Shown here in pieces: positions 47,462 through 57,023 of a DNA stretch of 64,000 nucleotides (the stretch's first letter is position 1; every line of letters starts with the position of its first letter). The notes beneath the pieces are model-generated. The model was not told the origin of the DNA. It did no database searches and saw only the letters and a program-made list of their open reading frames with translations. The position numbers were made by a program, and so were the translations under genes. The stretch comes from CAYZQH01 sp050300015 (lineage in GTDB: Bacteria; Pseudomonadota; Gammaproteobacteria; Pseudomonadales; Cellvibrionaceae), in the NCBI GenBank assembly GCA_050300015.1, contig JBNKWZ010000021.1:124001-188000 (forward strand), in the 5' to 3' direction.

Positions 47462-49402
47462 ATGACTATTAAGTTTTATTGGGTAGTGGCTCTATTGTGT
47501 GTGGGATTGTGCAGTGGTGTCAATTCAGTAGCCAGCGCCACCTCGGGTGCTACAGAAACGAGGTTCGCCAAGTGGTTTGGGGAGCACATGGTGTTACAGC
47601 GTGATGAGCCGATTGTGATTTGGGGAGAGGGTTTACCTGGTGAAAAACTTACCGTGCATTTGGGCGGGCAAACCCGAAAAGCCAAGGTGTCTAAGCTCGG
47701 GCGTTGGCAAGTTAAATTTAGGCCTCTACCCGTTGGTGGACCATATACGTTGGAGATGGAAACCTCTGAGGCGGCAGTGGCTTTAAATAACGTGATGATT
47801 GGTGATGTGTGGCTGTGTTCCGGCCAATCTAATATGGCTTGGCAAGTTAAACAGAGCTCAGGTACGCGGCCATGGTCAGGTAAGCCACCTAAAAATATTC
47901 GATTGGTAACGGTTCCGCGTGACCAGACAGTCACACCACAGGTGGAATTTAACAACCCCATTCAATGGCAGGTAGCGACGGAGGAGTCACTTGAGTCATT
48001 TTCTTCGGTGTGTGCGTATTTTGCTCAAAATCTCAGTGCGCAATCCAACATTCCCTTAGGGTTGGTCAACAATTCTTGGGGTGGGTCGGTGGCAGAAGCT
48101 TGGGTGAGTCAAAGCGGGTTAAAGGCACTGAGGTTTGTCGCAGATGACTTGGCGCTGCTGAATGCCTATATCGAATCTCCAGTGGTAGCTGGTAAACAGT
48201 ACGAAGAGCAGTGGACTGCTTGGTGGCAGGCGCAAAACCAGCCGTGGCAGTACGACGAGGTTTTTCACTGGAAGGTCGTCCCGCAGTTGGGTGACTGGAA
48301 TGACTTTGGTGATCCTGCGTTAGAGGGCCATGACGGATTGGTGTGGTATGCCAAAACCTTTGAATTGACCCCTTCACAAGCCGCCCAGGGTGCGACACTC
48401 AAGCTTGGCGGAATAGACGAAGTGGACATGACGTGGATGAATGGTCATTTTGTGGGGTCCCAATTTGGCTGGGGAACCCCCAGAGTTTACGAACTTTCAA
48501 AAGGCATACTGCAACCGGGACGCAATCGTTTGGTGACCAACGTATTAAGTACCTGGGGGCAGGCCGGATTGATTGGTCCGCCAGGTGCCTTGCAATTGGT
48601 TTTAGAAAATGGCGACTCGATTGCGCTGGGCGACGATTGGCGCTACAGTAAAGTACCCAGTCGTTATGGGTATCCTCGAAGTGCGCCGTGGCACAGTATC
48701 AATGGCATGAGCACGCTCTACAACGCTATGGTTGCCCCCATGGCAAACGCAAATATTGCAGGTGTCTTGTGGTATCAGGGGGAATCGAACACCGGTAGGG
48801 CGAGTGAATATGAAGCGCTACTGTCCGCGTTGATGGATGATTGGCGCGAGACGTTTGGCAACACGACCCCTTTTGTTGTGGTGCAATTGCCCAATTTCGG
48901 GGCTGATGCTCCTCAGCCGGTGAACGCTGGTTGGGCGAGCCTACGCCACGCGCAATCGCAAGCAGTAAGGCAAAACCCGCGCAATGGTTTGGTGGTGACT
49001 ATAGACCTGGGGGATGACAAAGACATTCACCCCAAGGACAAAACAAAAGTGGGTAAGCGAGCCGCTGATGTGGTGTTGGCCATGAGAGATCAGGCGAAAG
49101 GGCCTATTCAAGGCATCATCCCTAAGAGTGCGAAACGTGAGGGAAGCGTTGTGCGGGTCTCGTTCGAGCCCGCCAGTGAAGCGCTCACGGTTCAGCATGG
49201 CCCGTCGCCCACAATGTTTGAGTTGTGCGATGAACAGTGCCACCGAGTGACGGCGCGCGTAGAAGGCAATACCGTCGTTTTGGAGGCCGCTTCGGTCACT
49301 GATGCCAAAACGGTACGTTATTGCTGGGCGGATGCACCAAAATGTAAGCTCTACGGCCAGTCTGGGCTGCCCGTGAGCTCTTTTGAAGTGACGATTCAAT
49401 GA
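47462..49402 (+). CDS. SASA-type carbohydrate acetylesterase with inserted jelly-roll domain
   Basis: 646 residues from ATG 47462 (TTG at 47456 is possible). The signal peptide is cut near SVASA. The SGNH hydrolase of the sialate O-acetylesterase family has nucleophile Ser123 (GQSNM), the oxyanion block LWYQGESNT, and the catalytic Asp-x-x-His near DKDIHPKDK. A beta-galactosidase-like jelly roll is inserted in the middle (about 275-400; ARDFELTP-like YAKTFELTP, MNGHFVG, GRNRLVTNVL). The substrate is probably acetylated xylan oligomers, given its neighbours. First gene of the locus, convergent with GH67. Confidence 0.88.
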   Translation: MTIKFYWVVALLCVGLCSGVNSVASATSGATETRFAKWFGEHMVLQRDEPIVIWGEGLPGEKLTVHLGGQTRKAKVSKLGRWQVKFRPLPVGGPYTLEMETSEAAVALNNVMIGDVWLCSGQSNMAWQVKQSSGTRPWSGKPPKNIRLVTVPRDQTVTPQVEFNNPIQWQVATEESLESFSSVCAYFAQNLSAQSNIPLGLVNNSWGGSVAEAWVSQSGLKALRFVADDLALLNAYIESPVVAGKQYEEQWTAWWQAQNQPWQYDEVFHWKVVPQLGDWNDFGDPALEGHDGLVWYAKTFELTPSQAAQGATLKLGGIDEVDMTWMNGHFVGSQFGWGTPRVYELSKGILQPGRNRLVTNVLSTWGQAGLIGPPGALQLVLENGDSIALGDDWRYSKVPSRYGYPRSAPWHSINGMSTLYNAMVAPMANANIAGVLWYQGESNTGRASEYEALLSALMDDWRETFGNTTPFVVVQLPNFGADAPQPVNAGWASLRHAQSQAVRQNPRNGLVVTIDLGDDKDIHPKDKTKVGKRAADVVLAMRDQAKGPIQGIIPKSAKREGSVVRVSFEPASEALTVQHGPSPTMFELCDEQCHRVTARVEGNTVVLEAASVTDAKTVRYCWADAPKCKLYGQSGLPVSSFEVTIQ

Positions 49403-49491
49403 GACCGGCTGGCTAACGATGTGCTGGAATTCGTCGTGGCAATGCTTCCGCGAACGCCAGTACGTTTAAACAAGAGCCAACGTGACCTGGA

Positions 49492-51648
49492 TTAGTCGCT
49501 CGGGGCAAAAGGGAAAGACAAAGCCTTGTAATACTCCAGTGGGTGCTCGGGTTTACGCACACCTTCTGGTAATGGGAGGCCTGATACGCTGCCAAAGTAA
49601 GCCAAGCTCGCATCGCGCCACCAGCGGGCTTCCCGTGTCTGGATTTTCAGTCGAGCGCTGATATCCTCATATCTTGCGTTATCCACATAGGGTTTTAATG
49701 CACTCCAGTCGGCAGCCATTTGTTCCACTTCCCGAACGCCGAGGTCGTATCGGTACACCAATTCCTGCCACAGTGTTCGTCCAGATCGCATGGAAAATTG
49801 CCAAGGTACGTGGTGAAACCACAGTAGGTAACGATCCTCAATGGTTTTTGGGTTTGCCCACTGTTTTGCTGCGGTTGGGGCATATTGGGCGAGAGCGTTA
49901 CTTCCTGAGGCCGTTCGGTCAAAGCCGATGCCATTTTTATCGGCTCGGTGGTAATAAGCTGGGTTCCACTCGGGGCGCGCTAAATCATCTACCCATGGGC
50001 CTGGACCGTAGTGATGTCCCGTGGCCATTTGATGGGCAAGGCCTAAGGGTGTCATGTAGTTCACCACGGCTTCACGGGAGCGCATCATGATGCTCAGAGC
50101 ACCATTTACAAAGCCCGGATCGGGGGTGAACGTCAAAGCCAACCAGTCTTTAGCGATGGCTCTTGCGCTGGTATTTGGGTCCCAAGCGAGGCGCGCAAAA
50201 GCATACCAGTTGGCCTGATCAAAAATGGAGCCACTCCAGTTTCTGTCGCGCCCAATGTTTGCCACGCCTGCCATCCCGGTAATTGAGCTTTGGTGCAGTT
50301 GTCCATCAACCACGTCAGCCACCGTTGAGGGTGATTTGGTACTTACGTGGGTATCCGTTTGTAGGAGTTCCTCCCAGAGCGTGCCCAGGTAGGCAAGGTG
50401 TGTCGAAAACCCCAAGTACTCCTTGGTGATTTGCAACTCAAGCATGAGCGGTGTGTGTGGCATGGCACCAAACATGGGATGAAAAGGCTCTCGCGGCTGG
50501 AAGTCGATGGGGCCATTTTTAACTTGGATCAAGACATTGTCTGCAAATTGGCCATCGAGTGGCTGAAACTCGCTGTAGGCCTGGCGGGCACGATCTTCGG
50601 CGTCGTGCTCGGAGTACACAAAAGCGCGCCACATCACAACCCCATCGTGGGGTTCCAATGCTTTGGCCAACATGTTGGCTCCGTCTGCGTGGGTGCGTCC
50701 ATAGTCTTGGGGACCCGGTTGGCCTTCCGAATTGGCTTTAACCAAAAAACCACCAAAGTCTGGAATCATGGCGTAAATGTCATTGGTTTTTTGCCGCCAC
50801 CATTTTTGAACTTTCGGGTCCAGAGGGTCAGCCGTGGGCAAGCCGCCCAGTTCCATTGGGGCATTAAAACGTGCCGACAGATACACCTGAATGCCGTAGG
50901 GGCGTAAGACGTTCGCCACAGCGGCCGCTTTCTTTATGTACCGTGGGCTCAAGGACAAGGCTTTAGAATTGACGTTATTTAGGACAGTGCCGTTGATGCC
51001 AACAGCGGCGTTGGCCCTGGCGTAATCTGTATAGCGTGTATCCACCAAATCGGGCAGACGCCACCAATCCCAAAGCGAAGCTCCTGAATAGCCACGCTCG
51101 ACGGTCCCGTCCAGATTGTCCCAGTGATTCAAAATCCTTAGTTGTACCCTAGGTGAGCTTGAGAGGGCCAGTGCGTCTATGGGCTTTTGCTGCTGCAGGT
51201 ACTGCAGCAGTGCAAAACTGCCGTACAGCAAGCCAATATCTGAATGTGCAGTGATCAGCGTAATCGAGCGCTTGCTGGAATGAGGTGTGCCAACCCAATA
51301 CCCTTCGGGGCCCAAGGATTCCAATGCTGCCGTGGGGAGTGTCAGCTTTAAGTCTGCGAGCTCATCGAGGGTTGCCAGCACCAAAGTGTTTTTGCCAAGC
51401 TTGGTTTTAGTGGCCAATGGGGCCCCTGTAAGCCCTAGAAGGCCCCGTTGAAGCTCCTGGCAGGCTGCTTGCTTTGTTGGCGTGTCACACCTTGCCACTA
51501 GGCCTTTATACTGTTTGAGCATTGCTTTTGCGTAGGGTTTGGGCGGTTGTGAGTATTTTAACCAGAGATCGTAGCCATCGTTCGCGTAAGAAAAGTCATT
51601 GAAGCAGCACAGTACAATTGCGCAAAAATTGATCAATATTTGTCGCAT
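49492..51648 (-). CDS. GH67 alpha-glucuronidase
   Basis: 718 residues. The signal peptide is cut near SYAND, so it is periplasmic or envelope-bound. It removes alpha-1,2-linked (4-O-methyl)glucuronic acid from the ends of xylo-oligosaccharides. By comparison with the Cellvibrio enzyme the catalytic groups are Glu308 (ANSEGQPGP, acid), and Asp382 (GPIDFQPREP) with Glu410 (ITKEYLG). The full-length domain order (N-terminal beta sandwich, TIM barrel, helical C-terminal domain) is present. Divergent from the GH3 gene; the 158-base gap carries a candidate operator. Confidence 0.95.
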   Translation of the reverse strand: MRQILINFCAIVLCCFNDFSYANDGYDLWLKYSQPPKPYAKAMLKQYKGLVARCDTPTKQAACQELQRGLLGLTGAPLATKTKLGKNTLVLATLDELADLKLTLPTAALESLGPEGYWVGTPHSSKRSITLITAHSDIGLLYGSFALLQYLQQQKPIDALALSSSPRVQLRILNHWDNLDGTVERGYSGASLWDWWRLPDLVDTRYTDYARANAAVGINGTVLNNVNSKALSLSPRYIKKAAAVANVLRPYGIQVYLSARFNAPMELGGLPTADPLDPKVQKWWRQKTNDIYAMIPDFGGFLVKANSEGQPGPQDYGRTHADGANMLAKALEPHDGVVMWRAFVYSEHDAEDRARQAYSEFQPLDGQFADNVLIQVKNGPIDFQPREPFHPMFGAMPHTPLMLELQITKEYLGFSTHLAYLGTLWEELLQTDTHVSTKSPSTVADVVDGQLHQSSITGMAGVANIGRDRNWSGSIFDQANWYAFARLAWDPNTSARAIAKDWLALTFTPDPGFVNGALSIMMRSREAVVNYMTPLGLAHQMATGHHYGPGPWVDDLARPEWNPAYYHRADKNGIGFDRTASGSNALAQYAPTAAKQWANPKTIEDRYLLWFHHVPWQFSMRSGRTLWQELVYRYDLGVREVEQMAADWSALKPYVDNARYEDISARLKIQTREARWWRDASLAYFGSVSGLPLPEGVRKPEHPLEYYKALSFPFAPSD

Positions 51649-51750
51649 AAGTAATCTTATATTGTGATTATGTTAGATGTGGTGTGGAATGGCACCTTTT
51701 TATGAGAGCTATTTATCATATTAACAACAACCCGATAGTAGCCTCTCTAA

Positions 51751-51769
51751 GCATGTAACGCTAACATGC
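51751..51769. promoter_or_regulatory. Candidate LacI-type operator between GH67 and GH3
   Basis: GCATGTAACGCTAACATGC is an imperfect palindrome in the middle of the divergent promoter region. It resembles LacI-family operators such as TGTTAGCGCTAACA with one base missing in the left half. The LacI-family gene at 57024 is the obvious candidate regulator. No second identical copy was found in the window. Confidence 0.4.
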
Positions 51770-51806
51770 AGCCCTTCTCCAGTACATAGACGAGAGTAAT
51801 AAACTT

Positions 51807-54197
51807 ATGAAGCGTAGAACCGCACTAAAGATGGTCGCCCATGGAACCGCAGTTGGAGGGTTCGCTACGGTCTTAGCCCCGATTGGCACAGTGCTGGCTG
51901 CTCCGTCACCTTTGTATCGCGATTCCAGCGCTCCCATTGCTCTAAGGGTTCAGGACCTGTTAAAGCGAATGACGTTGGAGGAAAAAGTTGCGCAGATGGT
52001 CACTCTGTGGGGGCGAAAGGCTGACATTATGACGGGCCTAACCTTTGATGCAGACAAGGCCTCTCAAAGTTTTGGAGATGGGTTTGGGCAGTTGGCAAGG
52101 CCTTCGGATAGGCGCGGAGCGAGCGATGATAGAGGCAATTTGGGCGGTGTGGCTGCGAGGTGGCGCACGCCGGAAGATACGGTGGCCTTTGTCAACGCGG
52201 TGCAAGATTGGGCGGTGAATCAAACGCGACTTGGGATTCCCGTTCTGTTTCATGAAGAGTCTTTACATGGTTATATGGCCACGAATGCAACTATGTTCCC
52301 CCAAGCAATTGCGCTGGCGGGTACTTTTGACCCTGAACTTGTGCGGGATGTGAACACCGTGATCGCCAAAGAAGTGAGGGCACGAGGCGTGCCTTTTGTG
52401 CTATCACCCGTGGTGGATATTGTGCGCGACCCTCGCTGGGGCAGAATTGAAGAAACCTTTGGTGAAGATCCCTTTTTGGTGACGCAAATGGGTTTGGCCG
52501 CAGTGGAAGGACTTCAAGGGCCAGGCAAGTTTGAACGCTTGGCCGATGATAGGGTGTATGCCACCTTGAAACACATGACTGGGCACGGCCAGCCCCAACG
52601 CGGAGAAAACACCGCACCGGCTCAAATTTCTGAGCGTGAGTTGCGAGAGAATTTTTTCCCTCCATTTAGAGCCATTGTACGTCACACCAGTATTGGCGCT
52701 GTGATGCCCTCTTACAATGAAATTGACGGCGTACCCAGCCATGCCAATCAATGGTTGTTAAGAGGCGTATTACGCAAGGAGTGGGGTTTTAAGGGGGTGG
52801 TGGTTAGCGATTACTATGCCATTCGTGAGTTGGCCGATATCCATCATGTGGCCAAAGACCATGACGACGCCTCTCTATTAGCCGTATCGGCGGGCGTGGA
52901 CTTTGAGATGCCAGACGGTGGCACCTATGGGTCTCTAGTGTCGGCCGTTCGATCCGGAAAGATGGATGAAGCGCTGATCAATGACGCGTGTGCGCGTATT
53001 TTAGAGTTGAAGTTTCGCGCAGGATTGTTCGAAAACCCCTACGGCGATAAGTCAAAAACCAAACGAGTGACCGGCGATAAAGCGGCTCGCGCTCTGGCGC
53101 TTAAGGCTGCCAGAAAGTCTGTTTGCTTGTTAAAAAATGACGGCATATTGCCGCTTGATGCCAAGTCCACGAAGACGGTTGCGATAATTGGTCCAAACGC
53201 CAAGGTTGCGCGATTGGGCGGGTATTCCAGTGTGCCCAAGCAAGAAATTGGGTTGCTGGATGGGGTAAAGGCGCTGGTTGGGGATACCGTTAATGTTTTG
53301 CACGCGCAAGGTGTCTATATCACACAGAGCGAAGACCGTAGCGCGGATGAAGTATTGTTAGCAAACCGCAAAAAAAATCTTGGTCTGATCAAAAAGGCAG
53401 TAAAGGTGGCTAAAAAAGCTGATGTGGTGGTGTTGGCCATCGGCGACACGGAGCAAACCAGCCGCGAAGCCTACGCCACCAACCATTTGGGAGACCGAGC
53501 GAGTGTTTCGCTGCTTGGGGAGCAAACAGAGCTTTTTGATGCACTAAAAGCATTGGGTAAGCCGGTTGTGGTGTTGGCCATCAATGGTCGCCCGCCCAGC
53601 TGGCCACATATTGCAGACCATGCCAACGCGCTGATGGAGTGCTGGTACCTTGGGCAAGAGGGCGGGACTGCAATGGCAGAGGCCCTATTTGGGCACTTAA
53701 ACCCAGGCGCCAAGCTTCCCGTGAGTGTGGTTCGCAGTGAGGGGCAGATTCCGTTGTACTACAACCATAAACCCAGTGGTCGAAGGGGATACTTGTTTTC
53801 TAACAACACACCTCTGTTTCCGTTTGGTTGGGGGTTGAGTTATACCCGTTTTGACATTAGCCCACCAAAACTAGAAAAGTCCAAAATTAACCTGGAAGAA
53901 AAGGCTGTGCTCCATGTGTCGGTGAAGAATGTGGGTGATCGCTTGGGTGACGAAGTGGTGCAAGTTTATATTCGTGATGAAGTGGCCGATACAACGCGGC
54001 CAATAAAACTACTGAAAGCCTTTAAACGCGTTACACTAGCACCCGGTGAGAAGCAGGTACTGACCTTTGAGCTGGGTACGGAGGCGTTTGCTTATTGGAA
54101 TACCGACAACCAAGAAGTGGTCGACCCTGGGGAGTTTACCATTATGGTCGGCGCCAATTCCGCCGACCTACAGTCGGTGGTGTTAACCCTGGTGTAA
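51807..54197 (+). CDS. GH3-family beta-xylosidase/beta-glucosidase, Tat-exported
   Basis: 796 residues. The N terminus MKRRTALKM followed by a hydrophobic stretch fits a twin-arginine signal (cut near VLAAP). The N-terminal TIM barrel (about 45-390) has the nucleophile Asp335 (VVSDYYA), the C-terminal alpha/beta sandwich (about 430-640) follows, then a fibronectin-III-like domain (about 690-790). The KHMTGHGQPQRGENTAP block is typical of bacterial GH3 exo-enzymes. Activity on xylo-oligosaccharides is inferred from context; glucosidase activity cannot be excluded. Followed by the GPH symporter after 110 bases. Confidence 0.92.
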   Translation: MKRRTALKMVAHGTAVGGFATVLAPIGTVLAAPSPLYRDSSAPIALRVQDLLKRMTLEEKVAQMVTLWGRKADIMTGLTFDADKASQSFGDGFGQLARPSDRRGASDDRGNLGGVAARWRTPEDTVAFVNAVQDWAVNQTRLGIPVLFHEESLHGYMATNATMFPQAIALAGTFDPELVRDVNTVIAKEVRARGVPFVLSPVVDIVRDPRWGRIEETFGEDPFLVTQMGLAAVEGLQGPGKFERLADDRVYATLKHMTGHGQPQRGENTAPAQISERELRENFFPPFRAIVRHTSIGAVMPSYNEIDGVPSHANQWLLRGVLRKEWGFKGVVVSDYYAIRELADIHHVAKDHDDASLLAVSAGVDFEMPDGGTYGSLVSAVRSGKMDEALINDACARILELKFRAGLFENPYGDKSKTKRVTGDKAARALALKAARKSVCLLKNDGILPLDAKSTKTVAIIGPNAKVARLGGYSSVPKQEIGLLDGVKALVGDTVNVLHAQGVYITQSEDRSADEVLLANRKKNLGLIKKAVKVAKKADVVVLAIGDTEQTSREAYATNHLGDRASVSLLGEQTELFDALKALGKPVVVLAINGRPPSWPHIADHANALMECWYLGQEGGTAMAEALFGHLNPGAKLPVSVVRSEGQIPLYYNHKPSGRRGYLFSNNTPLFPFGWGLSYTRFDISPPKLEKSKINLEEKAVLHVSVKNVGDRLGDEVVQVYIRDEVADTTRPIKLLKAFKRVTLAPGEKQVLTFELGTEAFAYWNTDNQEVVDPGEFTIMVGANSADLQSVVLTLV

Positions 54198-54307
54198 TAG
54201 AGGGGGAATGAGTTTTGTAGCGATAGACATCGGATTGAGCGTGTTTTGAGCCCAAAGTGACATGTTCAGATAAAAATAATAAATCTGTATAGAAATAGGC
54301 AAATTAT

Positions 54308-55780
54308 ATGAGCAACGCTGATGCCAAATTAACGATTGTCGAAAAGGTGGGATATAGCCTTGGCGATCTGGCTGCGAACTTAATTTTTCAAACACTCGTG
54401 ACGTTTTTGGCGTTTTACTACACTGACGTTTATAAGATTTCAGCGGGCGCAGCTTCCACCATTATTTTTGTTGGTGGTATGGCTGGCGCCTTCTTGTTTA
54501 CGCCGATGATGGGGGTGATCGCCGATCGTACTCGTACGCGCTGGGGCAAGTTTCGGCCTTGGTTGTTGTGGACTGCGATTCCATTTGGAGCGTTGTCCAT
54601 TTTAGCTTTTACCACGCCTGAGCTCGATAATACTGGTAAATTAATTTACGCCATGAGCACCTATTTATTATTGGTGCTCATTTATTCTGCTAACAACTTA
54701 CCGTATTCTGCTTTGAGTGGAGTGTTAACGGGCAGTATGTCAGATCGAAACAGCCTGTCGTCCTACCGTTTTGTTGCGGTTATGGTGGCGCAGTTTGTTA
54801 TTCAGGTTTTATTGTTGCCCTTGGTGCTTATATTGGGCGATGGCGATCGCGCGGTTGGTTTTAAGGTCACCATGACATTATTTGCCATCGTTGGCACGGT
54901 GTTTTTTATCATCACATTTTTAACCACGCGTGAGAGGGTCGTGCCTCAAGCCGAGCAAACGTCAAGTGTCAAACAAGATTTTAAAGACTTGATGGCCAAT
55001 CGCCCTTGGTTGGTCATGTTGGGTATCACCATTTTGGTGTTTGTTACATTGTCACTGCGTGGCGGTACCACGGTCTTCTATTTTCAAAACTATATGTTAG
55101 AAACTGAATTGGCGACTTTTTTGGAATCTGTGGGATTCAACGGGTTTATCAATGGCTTAAATAATGGCCTTATCGGCATGGGGTTGACGGAATTTAAATG
55201 GCCCAAAGAAGCGTCGGCATCTGCATTTAGTTTGTTTAATGCCTGCGGCATTATTTTTATGATTATTGGCATTTTCTTTTCTAAAAGTCTGGCGGACAAA
55301 TTTGGTAAACGCGATGTTTACGGCGTAGCACTATTGGTGACCACCATATTTATCATGTCTATTTATTTTTGCTCACCGGAAAGTGTCGGCGTTGCCTTTA
55401 TACTGCAAATTTTGCATGGGTTTTTCTATGGCCTGACGATACCGTTGTTGTGGGCGATGATCGCGGATGTAGCCGATTTCTCGGAATGGAAGAATAACCG
55501 CCGTGCAACGGCTATTATTTTTTCGGCTATGTTGATGGGGCTGAAAAGTGGATTGGCGCTGGGGGGCGCTCTGGTTGCGGGTATATTGGCCTATTATCAC
55601 TATGATGGTGAGTTGGCTGCCCAGGCCGATAACACCGTAATGGGGATTCGCTTAGCCTTTACCGTATATTCTGGTATTCCTTTTTTAGTGGCGTCGCTGT
55701 GTTGTTTGTTTATTTATGAAATTAACAAACCTTTGGAAACTAAAATTGAAGCTGAATTGGCCGTACGCAGAGCGGCTTAG
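54308..55780 (+). CDS. GPH-family sugar:cation symporter (XynP/XylP-like)
   Basis: 490 residues with 12 membrane segments. It is a glycoside-pentoside-hexuronide transporter: GYSLGDLAANLIFQ and DRTRTRWGKFRPWLLW are the family signatures, and ADVADFSEWKNNRRATAI is the C-terminal one. Likely substrates are xylose, xylo-oligosaccharides or glucuronides, with sodium or proton. It is next to a cytoplasmic GH43, an arrangement known for XynP-XynB uptake systems in other bacteria. A large loop near residues 255-300 is a small insertion compared with short members. Confidence 0.93.
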   Translation: MSNADAKLTIVEKVGYSLGDLAANLIFQTLVTFLAFYYTDVYKISAGAASTIIFVGGMAGAFLFTPMMGVIADRTRTRWGKFRPWLLWTAIPFGALSILAFTTPELDNTGKLIYAMSTYLLLVLIYSANNLPYSALSGVLTGSMSDRNSLSSYRFVAVMVAQFVIQVLLLPLVLILGDGDRAVGFKVTMTLFAIVGTVFFIITFLTTRERVVPQAEQTSSVKQDFKDLMANRPWLVMLGITILVFVTLSLRGGTTVFYFQNYMLETELATFLESVGFNGFINGLNNGLIGMGLTEFKWPKEASASAFSLFNACGIIFMIIGIFFSKSLADKFGKRDVYGVALLVTTIFIMSIYFCSPESVGVAFILQILHGFFYGLTIPLLWAMIADVADFSEWKNNRRATAIIFSAMLMGLKSGLALGGALVAGILAYYHYDGELAAQADNTVMGIRLAFTVYSGIPFLVASLCCLFIYEINKPLETKIEAELAVRRAA

Positions 55781-55804
55781 ATTGAGAAGAAGTTAGGTGT
55801 ATTG

Positions 55805-56827
55805 ATGAGTAGTGAGGAAAAAACTCCAAATTTAGAGGCCTTAAAGGCGCGTGCGGTTTCTAAGCCGCTGGTTTCTCATATGTATACAGCTGACCCGTCA
55901 GCCCATGTGTTTAATGGACGTGTTTTCATTTTTCCATCGCACGACATCGATGCGGGGATTCCATTTAATGACAATGGTGACCACTTCGGTATGCGAGACT
56001 ACCATGTGTTTTCTATGGCATCGCCAGATGGCGAGGTGACCGACCATGGGGTGGTGTTGGATATTGACGATGTCCCCTGGGCAGAGCGACAAATGTGGGC
56101 ACCCGATGCAGCAGAAAAAGACGGAAAATACTATTTCTACTTTCCTGCACGGGCAAGCGACGGGTTGTTCAAGCTGGGTGTAGCCGTCGGGGATAACCCT
56201 GAGGGGCCGTTTCAAGCTGAACCGGAGCCAATGACGGGCAGTTATTCAATCGACCCCGCCGTATATGCAGATGACAACGGTGAGTACTACATCTATTGGG
56301 GTGGGTTATGGGGTGGGCAACTACAATACTACCCAGGGAACGATTACGACGCGTCTGCAGGGTTACGCGATGACAATGAATTTGCCTATGGCCCCCGTGT
56401 TGCAAGGCTTGCAGACGACATGTTGCAGTTTGGGGAAGCGCCAAGGGAGATTCAAATATTGGATGAGCAGGGTGAGCCCCTAAAAGCAGGTGACAACAGT
56501 CGACGCTATTTTGAGGGACCATGGGTCCATAAGTACCGAGGGACTTACTATTTGAGTTACTCCACCGGGGATACACACTATATTTGTTATGCCACGGGCG
56601 ACAATCCTTACGGGCCGTTTACCTATCGGGGTCGGATTTTGAATCCCGTGGTAGGTTGGACGACACACCACTCTATTTGTGAGGTGGATGAGAAGTGGTA
56701 TTTGTTTTATCACGATTCTACCTTGTCCGAGGGTGTTACCCATTTGCGTTCGATCAAAATGGTAGAGCTAGAGTACGAAGATGATGGCGCCATTAAAACC
56801 ATTGATCCTTACCCAGAGGGTGTATAA
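55805..56827 (+). CDS. GH43-family beta-xylosidase/arabinofuranosidase, cytoplasmic
   Basis: 340 residues from ATG 55805. Single five-blade beta-propeller with no signal peptide. The catalytic set is Asp30 (YTADPSAH, base), Asp150 (YSIDPAVY, pKa modulator) and Glu237 (YFEGPWVH, acid). It should act inside the cell on xylo-oligosaccharides brought in by the GPH symporter, 24 bases upstream. Subfamily and the choice between xylosidase and arabinofuranosidase cannot be settled by eye. TTG 55802 directly before ATG is another start. Confidence 0.92.
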   Translation: MSSEEKTPNLEALKARAVSKPLVSHMYTADPSAHVFNGRVFIFPSHDIDAGIPFNDNGDHFGMRDYHVFSMASPDGEVTDHGVVLDIDDVPWAERQMWAPDAAEKDGKYYFYFPARASDGLFKLGVAVGDNPEGPFQAEPEPMTGSYSIDPAVYADDNGEYYIYWGGLWGGQLQYYPGNDYDASAGLRDDNEFAYGPRVARLADDMLQFGEAPREIQILDEQGEPLKAGDNSRRYFEGPWVHKYRGTYYLSYSTGDTHYICYATGDNPYGPFTYRGRILNPVVGWTTHHSICEVDEKWYLFYHDSTLSEGVTHLRSIKMVELEYEDDGAIKTIDPYPEGV

Positions 56828-57023
56828 CAAGTAACAGGTTGCACCAGAGTGACGATCAATAATCCTATTGGCGTCTAAAGGTGTGTTGGTGGCACTCTTG
56901 GGGGCTGCCGGCGAAGTAAAAAATGAATAAAACACTTTAAAAACTCAAACTCGATGTTTGGGCAGTTTTTCGTGGGGTCGGGAAGACCCGTTTGAAAGCC
57001 AGAAAAGAAGATAGGAGTCGGCC

